In this document: positions 23,741-31,479 of the stretch, piece by piece
Position numbering within the stretch: the stretch's first letter is position 1
Layout: each line of letters starts with the position of its first letter
Assembly (NCBI GenBank): GCA_018713055.1
Contig: DVFW01000014.1
Coordinates: 5,033-69,032, forward strand
Reading direction: 5' to 3'
DNA from: Scatavimonas merdigallinarum
Lineage (GTDB): Bacteria > Bacillota > Clostridia > Oscillospirales > Acutalibacteraceae
Length of the DNA stretch: 64,000 nucleotides
Notes under the pieces: generated by a model
Seen by the model: the letters and a program-made list of their open reading frames with translations, nothing else
Databases searched by the model: none
Told to the model about the DNA's origin: nothing
Translations under genes and position numbers: made by a program

Positions 23741-24523
23741 ATGTCTGCAAAGGTAACGTTAATTGCTTATACGCCCATGCCGGAGCAAACAGTAGCATGT
23801 GCTGCAAAACTGTGCTATTCACCGGCGGATATTGAAACGGTTAAAGACGGCCTGGATCAGGAAAAAGCGGCAGGATTTGTGGACATGCTTGCAAAAATTG
23901 GCCATGAAAGCCCTATTGAGCATGTGAGCTTTACATTTGGAATTGAAGGCGTTTCGCGCGCACTTTTGGCACAGATTACACGGCACAGAATTGCTTCCTA
24001 CAGTGTTCAGAGCCAGCGCTACGTCAAAGAAGCGCAGTTTGAATTTGTGCTGCCGCCTGCAATCGAAAATATACCACAGGCAAAGGAAGAGTTTTTAAAG
24101 GCAATGGAAGAAGACCAGCGTCATTATGACAGCCTGGTATCTACATTGAAGCAAGCGCATATGAAAGAGTGGCTGCGACAGGGTATGGATGAAAAACAGG
24201 CGGCGCAAAAGGCGGAAAAGCAGGCGATAGAAGATGCACGCTTTGTTCTGCCTAACGCATGTTGCACAAAAATGATTTGTACATTCAATGCAAGAAGTTT
24301 GCTGAATTTTTTTTCGCACCGCTGCTGCAACAGGGCGCAGTGGGAAATACAAGATGTTGCTATGCAAATGCTCAGGCTTTGCCTGCAAGCTGCCCCGGCT
24401 CTTTTTAAAACGGCAGGCCCGCCGTGTACCAGGGGAGGCTGTACAGAAGGGAAAATGACATGCGGCCGGGCGGCACAGGTGCGGGAAGCGTTCACAGCTC
24501 TGCGGGGAGAATACTATGGATAA
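23741..24523 (+). CDS. thyX: Flavin-dependent thymidylate synthase ThyX
   Basis: 260 residues from ATG 23741, supported by GAAAAGGGG upstream; the frame is open back to 23690 but that part has no ribosome-binding site. The ThyX signature RHRIASYSVQSQRY is at about residues 83-96, and the flanking IGHESPIEHVSFTF and NARSLLNFFSHRCCNRAQWEI are also typical. The enzyme makes dTMP from dUMP with methylene-THF, FAD and NADPH and replaces ThyA. Its stop overlaps the tmk start (ATGGATAA), so the dTMP maker and its kinase are translated together. Confidence 0.97.
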   Translation: MSAKVTLIAYTPMPEQTVACAAKLCYSPADIETVKDGLDQEKAAGFVDMLAKIGHESPIEHVSFTFGIEGVSRALLAQITRHRIASYSVQSQRYVKEAQFEFVLPPAIENIPQAKEEFLKAMEEDQRHYDSLVSTLKQAHMKEWLRQGMDEKQAAQKAEKQAIEDARFVLPNACCTKMICTFNARSLLNFFSHRCCNRAQWEIQDVAMQMLRLCLQAAPALFKTAGPPCTRGGCTEGKMTCGRAAQVREAFTALRGEYYG

Positions 24524-25184
24524 GGGTAAGCTGATTGTAATAGAAGGACTTGACGGCAGCGGAAAAGCAACACAGGCAAGCCGCCTTTTGCAAAATCTGC
24601 AAAAAACAGGTTTACAGGTTTTACAGGTTACATTCCCCAATTATGAGAGCCCCTCCTCGGCCTTGGTAAAAATGTATCTGGATGGGGAATTTGGCACGCG
24701 CCCGCAGGATGTAAACCCCTATGCGGCATCTTCGTTTTATGCGGTGGACCGTTATGCAGGTTACAGGCAATTTTGGGAAAAAGCGTACCATAATGGAAAA
24801 GTGATTTTGGCAGATCGTTATACAACGTCAAATGCAGTTTATCAGCTGACAAAGACGCAACGGGAAAACTGGGACGTTTTTTTAGACTGGCTTGAGGACT
24901 ATGAATATGGTAAACTGCAGCTTCCCAGGCCGGATCTTGTGCTGTATCTGGATATGCCGGTACAGGTGTCTCAAAAGCTGATGACACAGCGCTATGGCGG
25001 GGATGAAGGAAAAAAAGACCTGCATGAAAAGAACGGGGATTTTTTAATACACTGCAGGCAGTCGGCATTATACGCCGCAAAGAGGTGGGGCTGGAAAGTG
25101 ATCCCCTGCGCACAGGGGGAAGCTCCCAGGACGATAGAAGCCATTGAAAGCGATATTATGCAAAAGGTACAAATGATTTTATAA
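24516..25184 (+). CDS. tmk: Thymidylate kinase
   Basis: 222 residues. The P-loop is GLDGSGKATQ (about 10-19), followed by the TFPNYESPSS segment, the DRYAGYRQ and ILADRYTTSNAVY motifs (DRY/DR signature) and a lid region near LMTQRYGGDEGKKDLHE. It phosphorylates dTMP to dTDP. It belongs to the longer clostridial form that differs somewhat from E. coli Tmk. Overlap with thyX by eight bases supports a joint role. Confidence 0.93.
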   Translation: MDKGKLIVIEGLDGSGKATQASRLLQNLQKTGLQVLQVTFPNYESPSSALVKMYLDGEFGTRPQDVNPYAASSFYAVDRYAGYRQFWEKAYHNGKVILADRYTTSNAVYQLTKTQRENWDVFLDWLEDYEYGKLQLPRPDLVLYLDMPVQVSQKLMTQRYGGDEGKKDLHEKNGDFLIHCRQSALYAAKRWGWKVIPCAQGEAPRTIEAIESDIMQKVQMIL

Positions 25185-25220
25185 AGATGAAAAGTAAGAA
25201 AAAGAGGGAAACAAGAGTTT

Positions 25221-26177
25221 ATGCTGGAATTAAAAGAACCCTGTATACAGGATCAGCAATGGGTAAACGCTCTGCTGGAGCAGGCAAACCAAAAACAAAC
25301 GCTTTTTAGTTGTGACCTTCCGTTTGGATCTACATTTATATGGCGCGGTATGTACCATATACGGATCGGGCGGTATAAGCAATTTTATTTAAGGGCCTAT
25401 GGAAACGAGCCGGGGAAAATCCGTTTTGCATATCCCATAGGCGATGGAGATATACAAGAAGTGCTTGCGCAAATGCTGTTATATGCAAAGCAAGTGCACA
25501 AAGAGTTGGCTTTGGTAGGGCTTACCGCGCAGCAGACACAGCAGGTGGAGGCGTTGTATCCCGGGGAATTTGTATTTGCATCCAATCGTGCTTATGCAGA
25601 GTATATTTATTATTCTCAGGATCTGGCGGAGTTAAAGGGTAGGAAATATCATGGGAAACGCAATCATATTTCCCGTTTTAAAAACATGTACGCCTATACG
25701 TTTGAACCGATCACAGAAGCAAATAAAGAAGATGCACTGCACGTGGCCAAGCAGTGGTGCAGTGAAAATGTGCTTGGCCGTGATAATGGGCTTTCGCACG
25801 AGGTTTGCGCGATCCGTGAAGCGTTTAAGTATTATGATACGCTTGGATTCCGGGGCGCTTTGATCCGGGTGGACGGTATACCCGTGGCGATGACCGCCGG
25901 TGAGCCCCTGAATGATGAAGTGTTCGTGGTGCATTTTGAAAAGGCCTTGTCCGGTTATGAAGGCCTGTATGCGGCGATCAACCATTTTTTTGCTCAAACG
26001 CTGACAAAATACAAATATATCAACCGGGAAGAAGATTTGGGGATTGAAGGCCTGCGCAGAGCAAAGCTTTCTTACCGTCCGTGCATTCTACTGGAAGAAT
26101 ATGAAGGGGTTTTAGAGCGTGATAAAATATACGCAGCCTGTGGCAGAGCAAATGGCGCAGTGCAGGGCGCTGTTTGA
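25221..26177 (+). CDS. DUF2156 family protein (aminoacyltransferase-like fold)
   Basis: 318 residues, ATG 25221, weak GAGGGAAAC site. It shows the DUF2156 pattern: LAELKGRKYHGKRNHISRFK near residue 145, CAIREAFKYYDTLGFRGALIRVDGIPVAMTAGEPL in the middle and INREEDLGIEGLRRAKLSYRP near residue 270. The family has two GNAT-like domains and is related to the C-terminal catalytic domain of phosphatidylglycerol lysyltransferase (MprF). This protein has no membrane part, so the substrate is open. Its last 59 bases overlap the start of the next acetyltransferase gene, which is unusually long for a coupled overlap. Confidence 0.82.
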   Translation: MLELKEPCIQDQQWVNALLEQANQKQTLFSCDLPFGSTFIWRGMYHIRIGRYKQFYLRAYGNEPGKIRFAYPIGDGDIQEVLAQMLLYAKQVHKELALVGLTAQQTQQVEALYPGEFVFASNRAYAEYIYYSQDLAELKGRKYHGKRNHISRFKNMYAYTFEPITEANKEDALHVAKQWCSENVLGRDNGLSHEVCAIREAFKYYDTLGFRGALIRVDGIPVAMTAGEPLNDEVFVVHFEKALSGYEGLYAAINHFFAQTLTKYKYINREEDLGIEGLRRAKLSYRPCILLEEYEGVLERDKIYAACGRANGAVQGAV

Positions 26178-26979
26178 AACCTGTTTTCAGGAAGACGCAG
26201 CTGCACTGGATTTTTATTTTAACGGGTTTCTGACCCCGGATCTTTGCTATACGGCGCAGGAAAACGGCAGGGTTGCAGCGGCGTTATACCTGCTCCCTGC
26301 GCAGATTGCAGCAGGCGGAAAGGCCTGTCGGGCGCATTATCTTTTTGGAGCGGCCACGCTTGCCCCATACAGAAACCAGGGAATTATGCAGAGGCTTATC
26401 GGTTATGCGCAGGCCTGTGCAAAACGCAGGGGAGACTGCTTTTCTGTGCTTTTGCCAGCGGAAGAAAGCCTGTATGGGTATTATGCAAGGCTTGGTTATC
26501 ATACGGCCTTTCAGTCGCAGTTTGCCGTCTTTTCCCATACGCAGGCCTGCGCGCTGACCGCGCGCAGAAGCAAGGTCATAAACTGTTCATTTGACAATAT
26601 TGCCCAATTAAGGTTTAATATACTTATAGATCAGGAAGGAAGTTTACTGTTTGGGACAAAGCATGTAAAGCTTGCCTGTGACATAGCGCGTGTATATGGG
26701 GGCGGCGTGTTTACGGCGGAAAGCGGATATATGTTCTATTCCGTACAGGGCCGGCAAGTTTACGTTTCAGAATGCATCTGTGCGAAAGAGGACTTCAGCG
26801 CTCTGTTTGCAACTTTTGCACAGCATATGCAGGCAAAATGGTATTCGCTGCGTTTGCCGCCCTTTATTAAAACAGGGGGAACGTTTCAGCGCTTTGGGAT
26901 GGTAAAGCCGCTGCAAAATGAAGTGCAGAAATTTTATGCGCAGTGCCCGCAGGCATATCTTGGGCTGACGCTGGATTAG
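26119..26979 (+). CDS. GNAT family N-acetyltransferase
   Basis: 286 residues starting at GTG 26119 inside the upstream gene; AAGGGG at 26104-26109 is a fitting ribosome-binding site. The acetyl-CoA-binding region is clear: YLFGAATLAPYRNQGIMQRLIGYAQACAKRRG (about residues 69-100, with the RNQGI loop), then VLLPAEESLYGYYARLGYHTAF. The C-terminal half (from about 150) is an Eis-like extension. Substrate unknown. The pairing with a DUF2156 protein, also of GNAT-like fold, is notable. Confidence 0.82.
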   Translation: MIKYTQPVAEQMAQCRALFETCFQEDAAALDFYFNGFLTPDLCYTAQENGRVAAALYLLPAQIAAGGKACRAHYLFGAATLAPYRNQGIMQRLIGYAQACAKRRGDCFSVLLPAEESLYGYYARLGYHTAFQSQFAVFSHTQACALTARRSKVINCSFDNIAQLRFNILIDQEGSLLFGTKHVKLACDIARVYGGGVFTAESGYMFYSVQGRQVYVSECICAKEDFSALFATFAQHMQAKWYSLRLPPFIKTGGTFQRFGMVKPLQNEVQKFYAQCPQAYLGLTLD

Positions 26980-27001
26980 ATAAAAAGGACAAGGGGGCAG
27001 T

Positions 27002-27544
27002 ATGATGCTATATGTTTTTCTGGCAGACGGGTTTGAAGAGACAGAAGCACTTGCAACGGTGGACGTGCTGCGCCGTGCAGAGCTGGATACGGCGACTGTG
27101 GGAGTCGGTGCAAAGCAAGTGACCGGTTCGCATGGAATTACCGTGCTTGCCGACCTGGAAGAAAAGGATGTTCATACCGACAATATGCATGCGGTTGTTT
27201 TGCCGGGCGGCATGCCCGGAACGCTCAATCTTGAAAATTCTTCGGTCGTTAAGGAGAGCGTCACATATTGTATACAAAATGGGCTTCATGTATGCGCAAT
27301 CTGCGCAGCGCCTTCTATATTGGGCCATATGGGTTTTCTTCAGGGAAAGCGCGCCACATGTTTTCCCGGGTTTGAAAAGGAGCTTACGGGTGCGCAACTT
27401 TCCAGAGAGCCGGCGGTGTGCGACGGTAAAATCATAACGGGAAAGGGCGCCGGCGCTGCAATAGAATTTGCACTTTTGATTGTGGAAAAAATTGCGGGGC
27501 GGCAAAAGGCCCTGGAAATCAGGGCGGCGCTGCAATGTCCATAA
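27002..27544 (+). CDS. DJ-1/PfpI family protein
   Basis: 180 residues; two consecutive ATGs (27002 and 27005) follow AAGGGGGCAG and either may be used. The fold is recognisable from YVFLADGFEETEALATVDVLRRA (with the conserved glutamate), VLPGGMPGTLNL and the nucleophile elbow VCAICAAPSILG (cysteine near residue 99), plus a late TGKGAGAAIEFALLIV. Such proteins include deglycases, chaperones and redox sensors; ThiJ/YajL-like is the closest group by eye. The last ten bases overlap the next gene. Confidence 0.9.
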   Translation: MMLYVFLADGFEETEALATVDVLRRAELDTATVGVGAKQVTGSHGITVLADLEEKDVHTDNMHAVVLPGGMPGTLNLENSSVVKESVTYCIQNGLHVCAICAAPSILGHMGFLQGKRATCFPGFEKELTGAQLSREPAVCDGKIITGKGAGAAIEFALLIVEKIAGRQKALEIRAALQCP

Positions 27545-28164
27545 AAAATATTAAGGCGATTAAGATCCAGCTTAGAAGCCAGATGAAAAAACAGCGCGCA
27601 AATTTAGAACCTGCAAAAAAACAGGAGCTTGACAGGCGCATCAGAGAACGGCTGTTTTCCCTTTGGCAGTACAAAAGCTGTAAACAGCTTCTTGTATATG
27701 TTTCAAAAGAGATAGAGGTAGATACGCTTAAAATGATTGAAGCGGCGCTGCACGATGGAAAAAAGGTGGCAGCACCCAGGTGTATTACACAAAGCACGCA
27801 AATGGAGTTTTATTACATTTGCTCTCTGCAGGATCTGGAAAAAGCTGCATTTGGCGTATGGGAACCTATTCCAGAAAAATGTGAGAAGGTAGAAGATTTT
27901 AGCCATGCACTTTGTATTGTACCGGGACTTTCTTTTGACTCGCAGGGATATCGGCTGGGGTATGGCAAAGGCTATTATGACCGTTTTCTCAATGGCTTTG
28001 ACGGCGTAACGGCGGGTATTTGCTATAGCATGTGCGTAAAATGGGAATTGCCGCACGGATATTTTGACAAACCGGTGGATTTGCTGGTAACCGACCGGTA
28101 TTTCAGAAAAATACGCAGTGAAAGACGGCAGGACAGATATGCCGCCGCCGGACGGACGCAATAG
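27535..28164 (+). CDS. 5-formyltetrahydrofolate cyclo-ligase
   Basis: 209 residues from ATG 27535, overlapping the DJ-1 gene. Family motifs: LRSQMKKQRANL at the N-terminus, LLVYVSKEIEVDTLKMIEAALHDGKKVAAPRC in the middle, and VPGLSFDSQGYRLGYGKGYYDRFL (nucleotide/phosphate-binding loop, residues ~125-148). It converts 5-formyl-THF to methenyl-THF with ATP, feeding the folate pool that ThyX upstream also uses. Confidence 0.93.
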   Translation: MSIKNIKAIKIQLRSQMKKQRANLEPAKKQELDRRIRERLFSLWQYKSCKQLLVYVSKEIEVDTLKMIEAALHDGKKVAAPRCITQSTQMEFYYICSLQDLEKAAFGVWEPIPEKCEKVEDFSHALCIVPGLSFDSQGYRLGYGKGYYDRFLNGFDGVTAGICYSMCVKWELPHGYFDKPVDLLVTDRYFRKIRSERRQDRYAAAGRTQ

Positions 28165-28258
28165 CAGGGTTTTGCCAGCCTTATATATTGGCGGTTCAGG
28201 TATAACGGAGAAAAAGAATCCAAATTTCCGCATTTTTACGGATATGGAGGGGTTTTAG

Positions 28259-29800
28259 ATGAGTGAAGAAATAAAGCCGCAGAATAATCCGCCGCAGGGC
28301 CGGTATATTTCTGGCGACAGCAAAGAGGAAGAAGCGGCGATTGCGCAGGCAAGAAAGAAAAAAATTCAGGAATTCAAACTGAAAATTGAGGATCTGCAGG
28401 AAACGCAAAAGCCCGTAGACGACGCTGCGCAGCTGCATCCTGCATTTGAGGATCTGCTTCCGGAAAAATCGGAAGAGATTCGCAGGCAGGATGCCCAGGT
28501 GGATGATGTACTGCTTTATGCCAGACAGGAAGAGGCGCCGGAAGATAATGTCATTACAAGCTTTAGCGGCGAAGAGCAAAAGCAGAAAATGGACAGGGAA
28601 GAAAAAGAGGCGCTGAAGAATTATAAAAAGTCTGAAAAAAAGCGTAAAAAGGCAAAAGCAGAGCGCAACGGCTGTATGTTTAAGTTTGTCTGGCTTGCAA
28701 TGGTTATTCTGGTTGGAGCCGTTCTGGGGCAATTTTTGATTACTGGCGTAAACGATTTGCTGGCGGTTTCCCGTTCAGAGGAAAACCAGTCGCTGGTTGT
28801 GATCCCTGAAAACGCAACAATTGACCAGGTTGCTGAAATTTTAACAGAGGGCGGCGTGATCAACGAACCGTTTTTCTTTAAGGCTTATGCCACCCTTACA
28901 AAGTCTACAGAAGGGTTTATTCCCGGCAGTTATAATATGGACACCAATATGGATTACGAAGCAATCTTGAATTATCTGCTTTATAATTCTGGGCCGAGGG
29001 AAGTGGTGTCGGTACAGTTTACAGAAGGGCTTACCGTCCGGGAATGTGGAAAGCTGTTGGAAGAAAAACGTGTATGTGAAATGGATGAATTTTTGGAGGC
29101 CTGTAATTCGGATGTATTTGACGAGGAATATGAATTTATTGCTTCCATCCGTGAAGATGAAGACAGAGTATACAAACTGGAGGGCTACCTCTTTCCGGAT
29201 ACCTATATTTTCTATGTAAATGAGGATCCTGACGACGTTATACGGAAATTCTTGGACAACTTTAATAAAAAGTGCTTTAAAAATACAACCATTTACCCGG
29301 GCTATGAAGAGGAGCTGAGTATTGCCCAGCTGGCGGAGCTGAAAGGTATTGCATTTGAAGATTTAATTAATATGGCCTCGCTTGTACAGGCAGAATCTGC
29401 AGATGAAAACGATATGTACTATGTATCTTCCATTTTCTATAACCGTCTGGCTACCGACCAGTGGGGCGGCACAAACGAGTATGGCGACGGTGAGCTGAAT
29501 ATGCTTAAATCGGATGCAACCATCTATTATCCGTATTCATCTCAGGAAGATATTCCGGAAGACATCAAAGATACGTTCCACAGCAGCTACAATACTTACG
29601 AGATCACCAATCTGCCGCCGGGCGCAATCTGTAACCCGGGCGAGGCGGCCATAAAAGCTGCGCTCAATCCAAAGGATACAGGATATTATTATTTCTGTCA
29701 TAAAGCGGCAACAGATTCAGCGCCTGCGCAGGCGTATTATGCAACAACGTATTACGAGCATCTTGCCAATATGCAGGAAGCCGGCCTTACAGAGGAGTAA
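28259..29800 (+). CDS. mltG: Endolytic murein transglycosylase MltG (YceG-like)
   Basis: 513 residues, ATG 28259 behind GGAGGGG. A long acidic cytoplasmic region (1-135) precedes one membrane segment (about 140-163, WLAMVILVGAVLGQFLITGV). The extracellular part has a LysM-like subdomain (VVIPENATIDQVAEILTEGGVI) and the YceG catalytic domain: FTEGLTVRECGKLLE, YKLEGYLFPDTYIFY, then SLVQAESADENDMYYVSSIFYNRL with the catalytic glutamate of QAES, LKSDATIYY and LPPGAICNPGEAAIKAALNP. MltG cuts nascent glycan strands and so sets their length. The N-terminal extension is longer than in E. coli, as usual in Clostridia. Confidence 0.95.
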   Translation: MSEEIKPQNNPPQGRYISGDSKEEEAAIAQARKKKIQEFKLKIEDLQETQKPVDDAAQLHPAFEDLLPEKSEEIRRQDAQVDDVLLYARQEEAPEDNVITSFSGEEQKQKMDREEKEALKNYKKSEKKRKKAKAERNGCMFKFVWLAMVILVGAVLGQFLITGVNDLLAVSRSEENQSLVVIPENATIDQVAEILTEGGVINEPFFFKAYATLTKSTEGFIPGSYNMDTNMDYEAILNYLLYNSGPREVVSVQFTEGLTVRECGKLLEEKRVCEMDEFLEACNSDVFDEEYEFIASIREDEDRVYKLEGYLFPDTYIFYVNEDPDDVIRKFLDNFNKKCFKNTTIYPGYEEELSIAQLAELKGIAFEDLINMASLVQAESADENDMYYVSSIFYNRLATDQWGGTNEYGDGELNMLKSDATIYYPYSSQEDIPEDIKDTFHSSYNTYEITNLPPGAICNPGEAAIKAALNPKDTGYYYFCHKAATDSAPAQAYYATTYYEHLANMQEAGLTEE

Positions 29801-29816
29801 CAAAAACTTTTACCAG

Positions 29817-29849
29817 ATCAGGGGGTGCGCATGCTGCGGGCCCCCTGAT
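29817..29849 (+). terminator. Hairpin between mltG and the U32 gene
   Basis: ATCAGGGGG pairs with CCCCCTGAT around a 15-base loop, followed by TGTTG, a poor U-tract. Probably a partial terminator or processing site. Confidence 0.5.
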
Positions 29850-29869
29850 TGTTGCAGAGGATGAGCAGC

Positions 29870-31129
29870 ATGGAAAAGAAACAAAAAAATGAAATACTGG
29901 CTCCGGCAGGGGATATGGAGTGTTTACAAAACGCGCTGTATTTTGGAGCAGATGCCGTGTATTTGGCAGGCAGGGAGTTTGGTATGCGCACCGCGCCTGA
30001 AAATTTTGACCGTGCAGGGCTGAAAGAGGCTGTACAGGCAGCGCATCATAAGGGTGCAAAGCTGTATGTGACCTGCAATATTTTACCCAGAAATGACCAA
30101 CTGCCACGTTTGCCTGGCTTTTTAGAGTATATCAGTCAGTGCGGTGCCGACGCGCTGATTATAGCGGATATGGGTGTTTTAGCGCTGGCGAAAAAATATG
30201 CGCCGCAGGTGGATGTACATATATCTACGCAGGCGGGTATTGTCAATTATGAAAGCGCCGGAGCTTTTTATAATTTGGGTGCGTCCAGGGTTGTGCTTGC
30301 AAGAGAGCTTTCTCTGGAGGAAATTGCACAAATCCGTGCAAAGACTCCCTCCGGACTGGAATTGGAATGCTTTGTGCATGGAGCCATGTGTGTTTCTTTT
30401 TCCGGCAGATGCCTGCTGTCTTCCTATCTGACCGGCCGGGACGCAAACCGCGGTGATTGCGCGCAGCCCTGCCGATGGAAATACCATTTATACGAAGAAA
30501 GCAGAGACGGGCGCTTTTTCCCGGTGGAAGAGCATAAAGACGGAACATACCTGTATAATTCGCGGGACCTGTGTATGATAGACCATATCAAGGCGCTTGT
30601 ACAGGCGGGGGTTTTCAGTTTTAAAATTGAAGGCCGGGCGAAATCTGCATATTATACGGCGGTTGTAACCAACGCCTATCGCAAGGCGTTAGATGATTAT
30701 TATCAAAACGGCCATACAGAAAGCTATGCCGTACCTGGATGGATCCGGCAGGAACTGGATAAAATCAGCCACAGGGAATATTCCACCGGTTTTTTCTTTG
30801 GCGGGGAACCGGGGCAAACCCAGGACAACGGAGGGTATATCCGCAACTATGAGGTGGTCGCCGTATGTATTGGAAAGCAGGGCGGGCGCGCCGTGGTTAC
30901 ACAGCGCAACCGTTTTTTTGCAGGCGATATGGTCGATGTGCTGCCCTATAGCGGGATTCCGTTTGAAACAAAGATCCGGAGCATTTATGACAGCTGGGGA
31001 AACCCTGTGGAGAGCGCGCCGCATCCTATGCAGGAGCTGCTGATAGAAACGGATGATGAAATATCTGGTGGGGCTATTTTGCGGAAAAAAAGAGCAGCGG
31101 CGCAGTTTGAAAAAATGTATGAAAAATAG
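29870..31129 (+). CDS. Peptidase U32 family protein, TrhP-like (tRNA uridine hydroxylation)
   Basis: 419 residues from ATG 29870, where AGAGGA is correctly spaced; ATG 29861 and TTG 29849 are in frame but sit on or before the ribosome-binding site. Characteristic motifs: EILAPAGDMECLQNALYFGADAVYLAG at the start, and ELECFVHGAMCVSFSGRCLLSSYLTGRDANRGDCAQPCRW (residues ~170-210, with conserved cysteines that in the family bind an iron-sulfur cluster), then FSFKIEGRAKSAYYTAVVTNAYRKALDDY. Members called TrhP/YrrN-YrrO take part in 5-hydroxyuridine formation at tRNA position 34; older annotations call them collagenase-like proteases. Gene order mltG, folate enzyme, U32, alaS is typical of Clostridia. 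Confidence 0.87.
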   Translation: MEKKQKNEILAPAGDMECLQNALYFGADAVYLAGREFGMRTAPENFDRAGLKEAVQAAHHKGAKLYVTCNILPRNDQLPRLPGFLEYISQCGADALIIADMGVLALAKKYAPQVDVHISTQAGIVNYESAGAFYNLGASRVVLARELSLEEIAQIRAKTPSGLELECFVHGAMCVSFSGRCLLSSYLTGRDANRGDCAQPCRWKYHLYEESRDGRFFPVEEHKDGTYLYNSRDLCMIDHIKALVQAGVFSFKIEGRAKSAYYTAVVTNAYRKALDDYYQNGHTESYAVPGWIRQELDKISHREYSTGFFFGGEPGQTQDNGGYIRNYEVVAVCIGKQGGRAVVTQRNRFFAGDMVDVLPYSGIPFETKIRSIYDSWGNPVESAPHPMQELLIETDDEISGGAILRKKRAAAQFEKMYEK

Positions 31130-31167
31130 GTGCAGGCAATATAGGTGGAAAACTTTCCGGACGTGCC

Positions 31168-31445
31168 TTGACAGCCAGAGGAAACAGCGCTATAATACTC
31201 TACAATACAGACAGAAAGCGATGACGGGAAAAAGAATCTTTTTACGCTTACAGAGAGAAAGCCCCAGGCTGTAAGGCTTTTATGCGTTTGAAGGGTTTGG
31301 GCCGCCCCAGAGCTACCGCGGCGAGGAGCTGTGGCGTTTCCGGCGTTAACGGGCAAAAGTGGCATGCAGGTTTTTGCGTGCAATTTGGGTGGTACCACAG
31401 GAGATAGAGCTCTTGTCCCATAGGGGGCGGGAGCTTTTTATTTTT
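31168..31445 (+). promoter_or_regulatory. Promoter and T-box leader of alaS
   Basis: A consensus promoter (TTGACA at 31168, 17-base spacer, TATAAT at 31191) starts a ~270-base leader. It contains the AGAGAG and GGCTGTAAGGCTT elements of T-box stem I and the T-box sequence TGGGTGGTACCACAGG at 31386-31401. A terminator follows (AGCTCTTGTCCC at 31408, GGGCGGGAGCT, then TTTTTATTTTT). Uncharged tRNA-Ala would favour the antiterminator. The specifier codon was not assigned with confidence; GCT and GCG triplets are both present on the 3' side of stem I. Confidence 0.93.
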
Positions 31446-31479
31446 GGAATAAAAATTTTACAGAATAGGAGCATGCAGC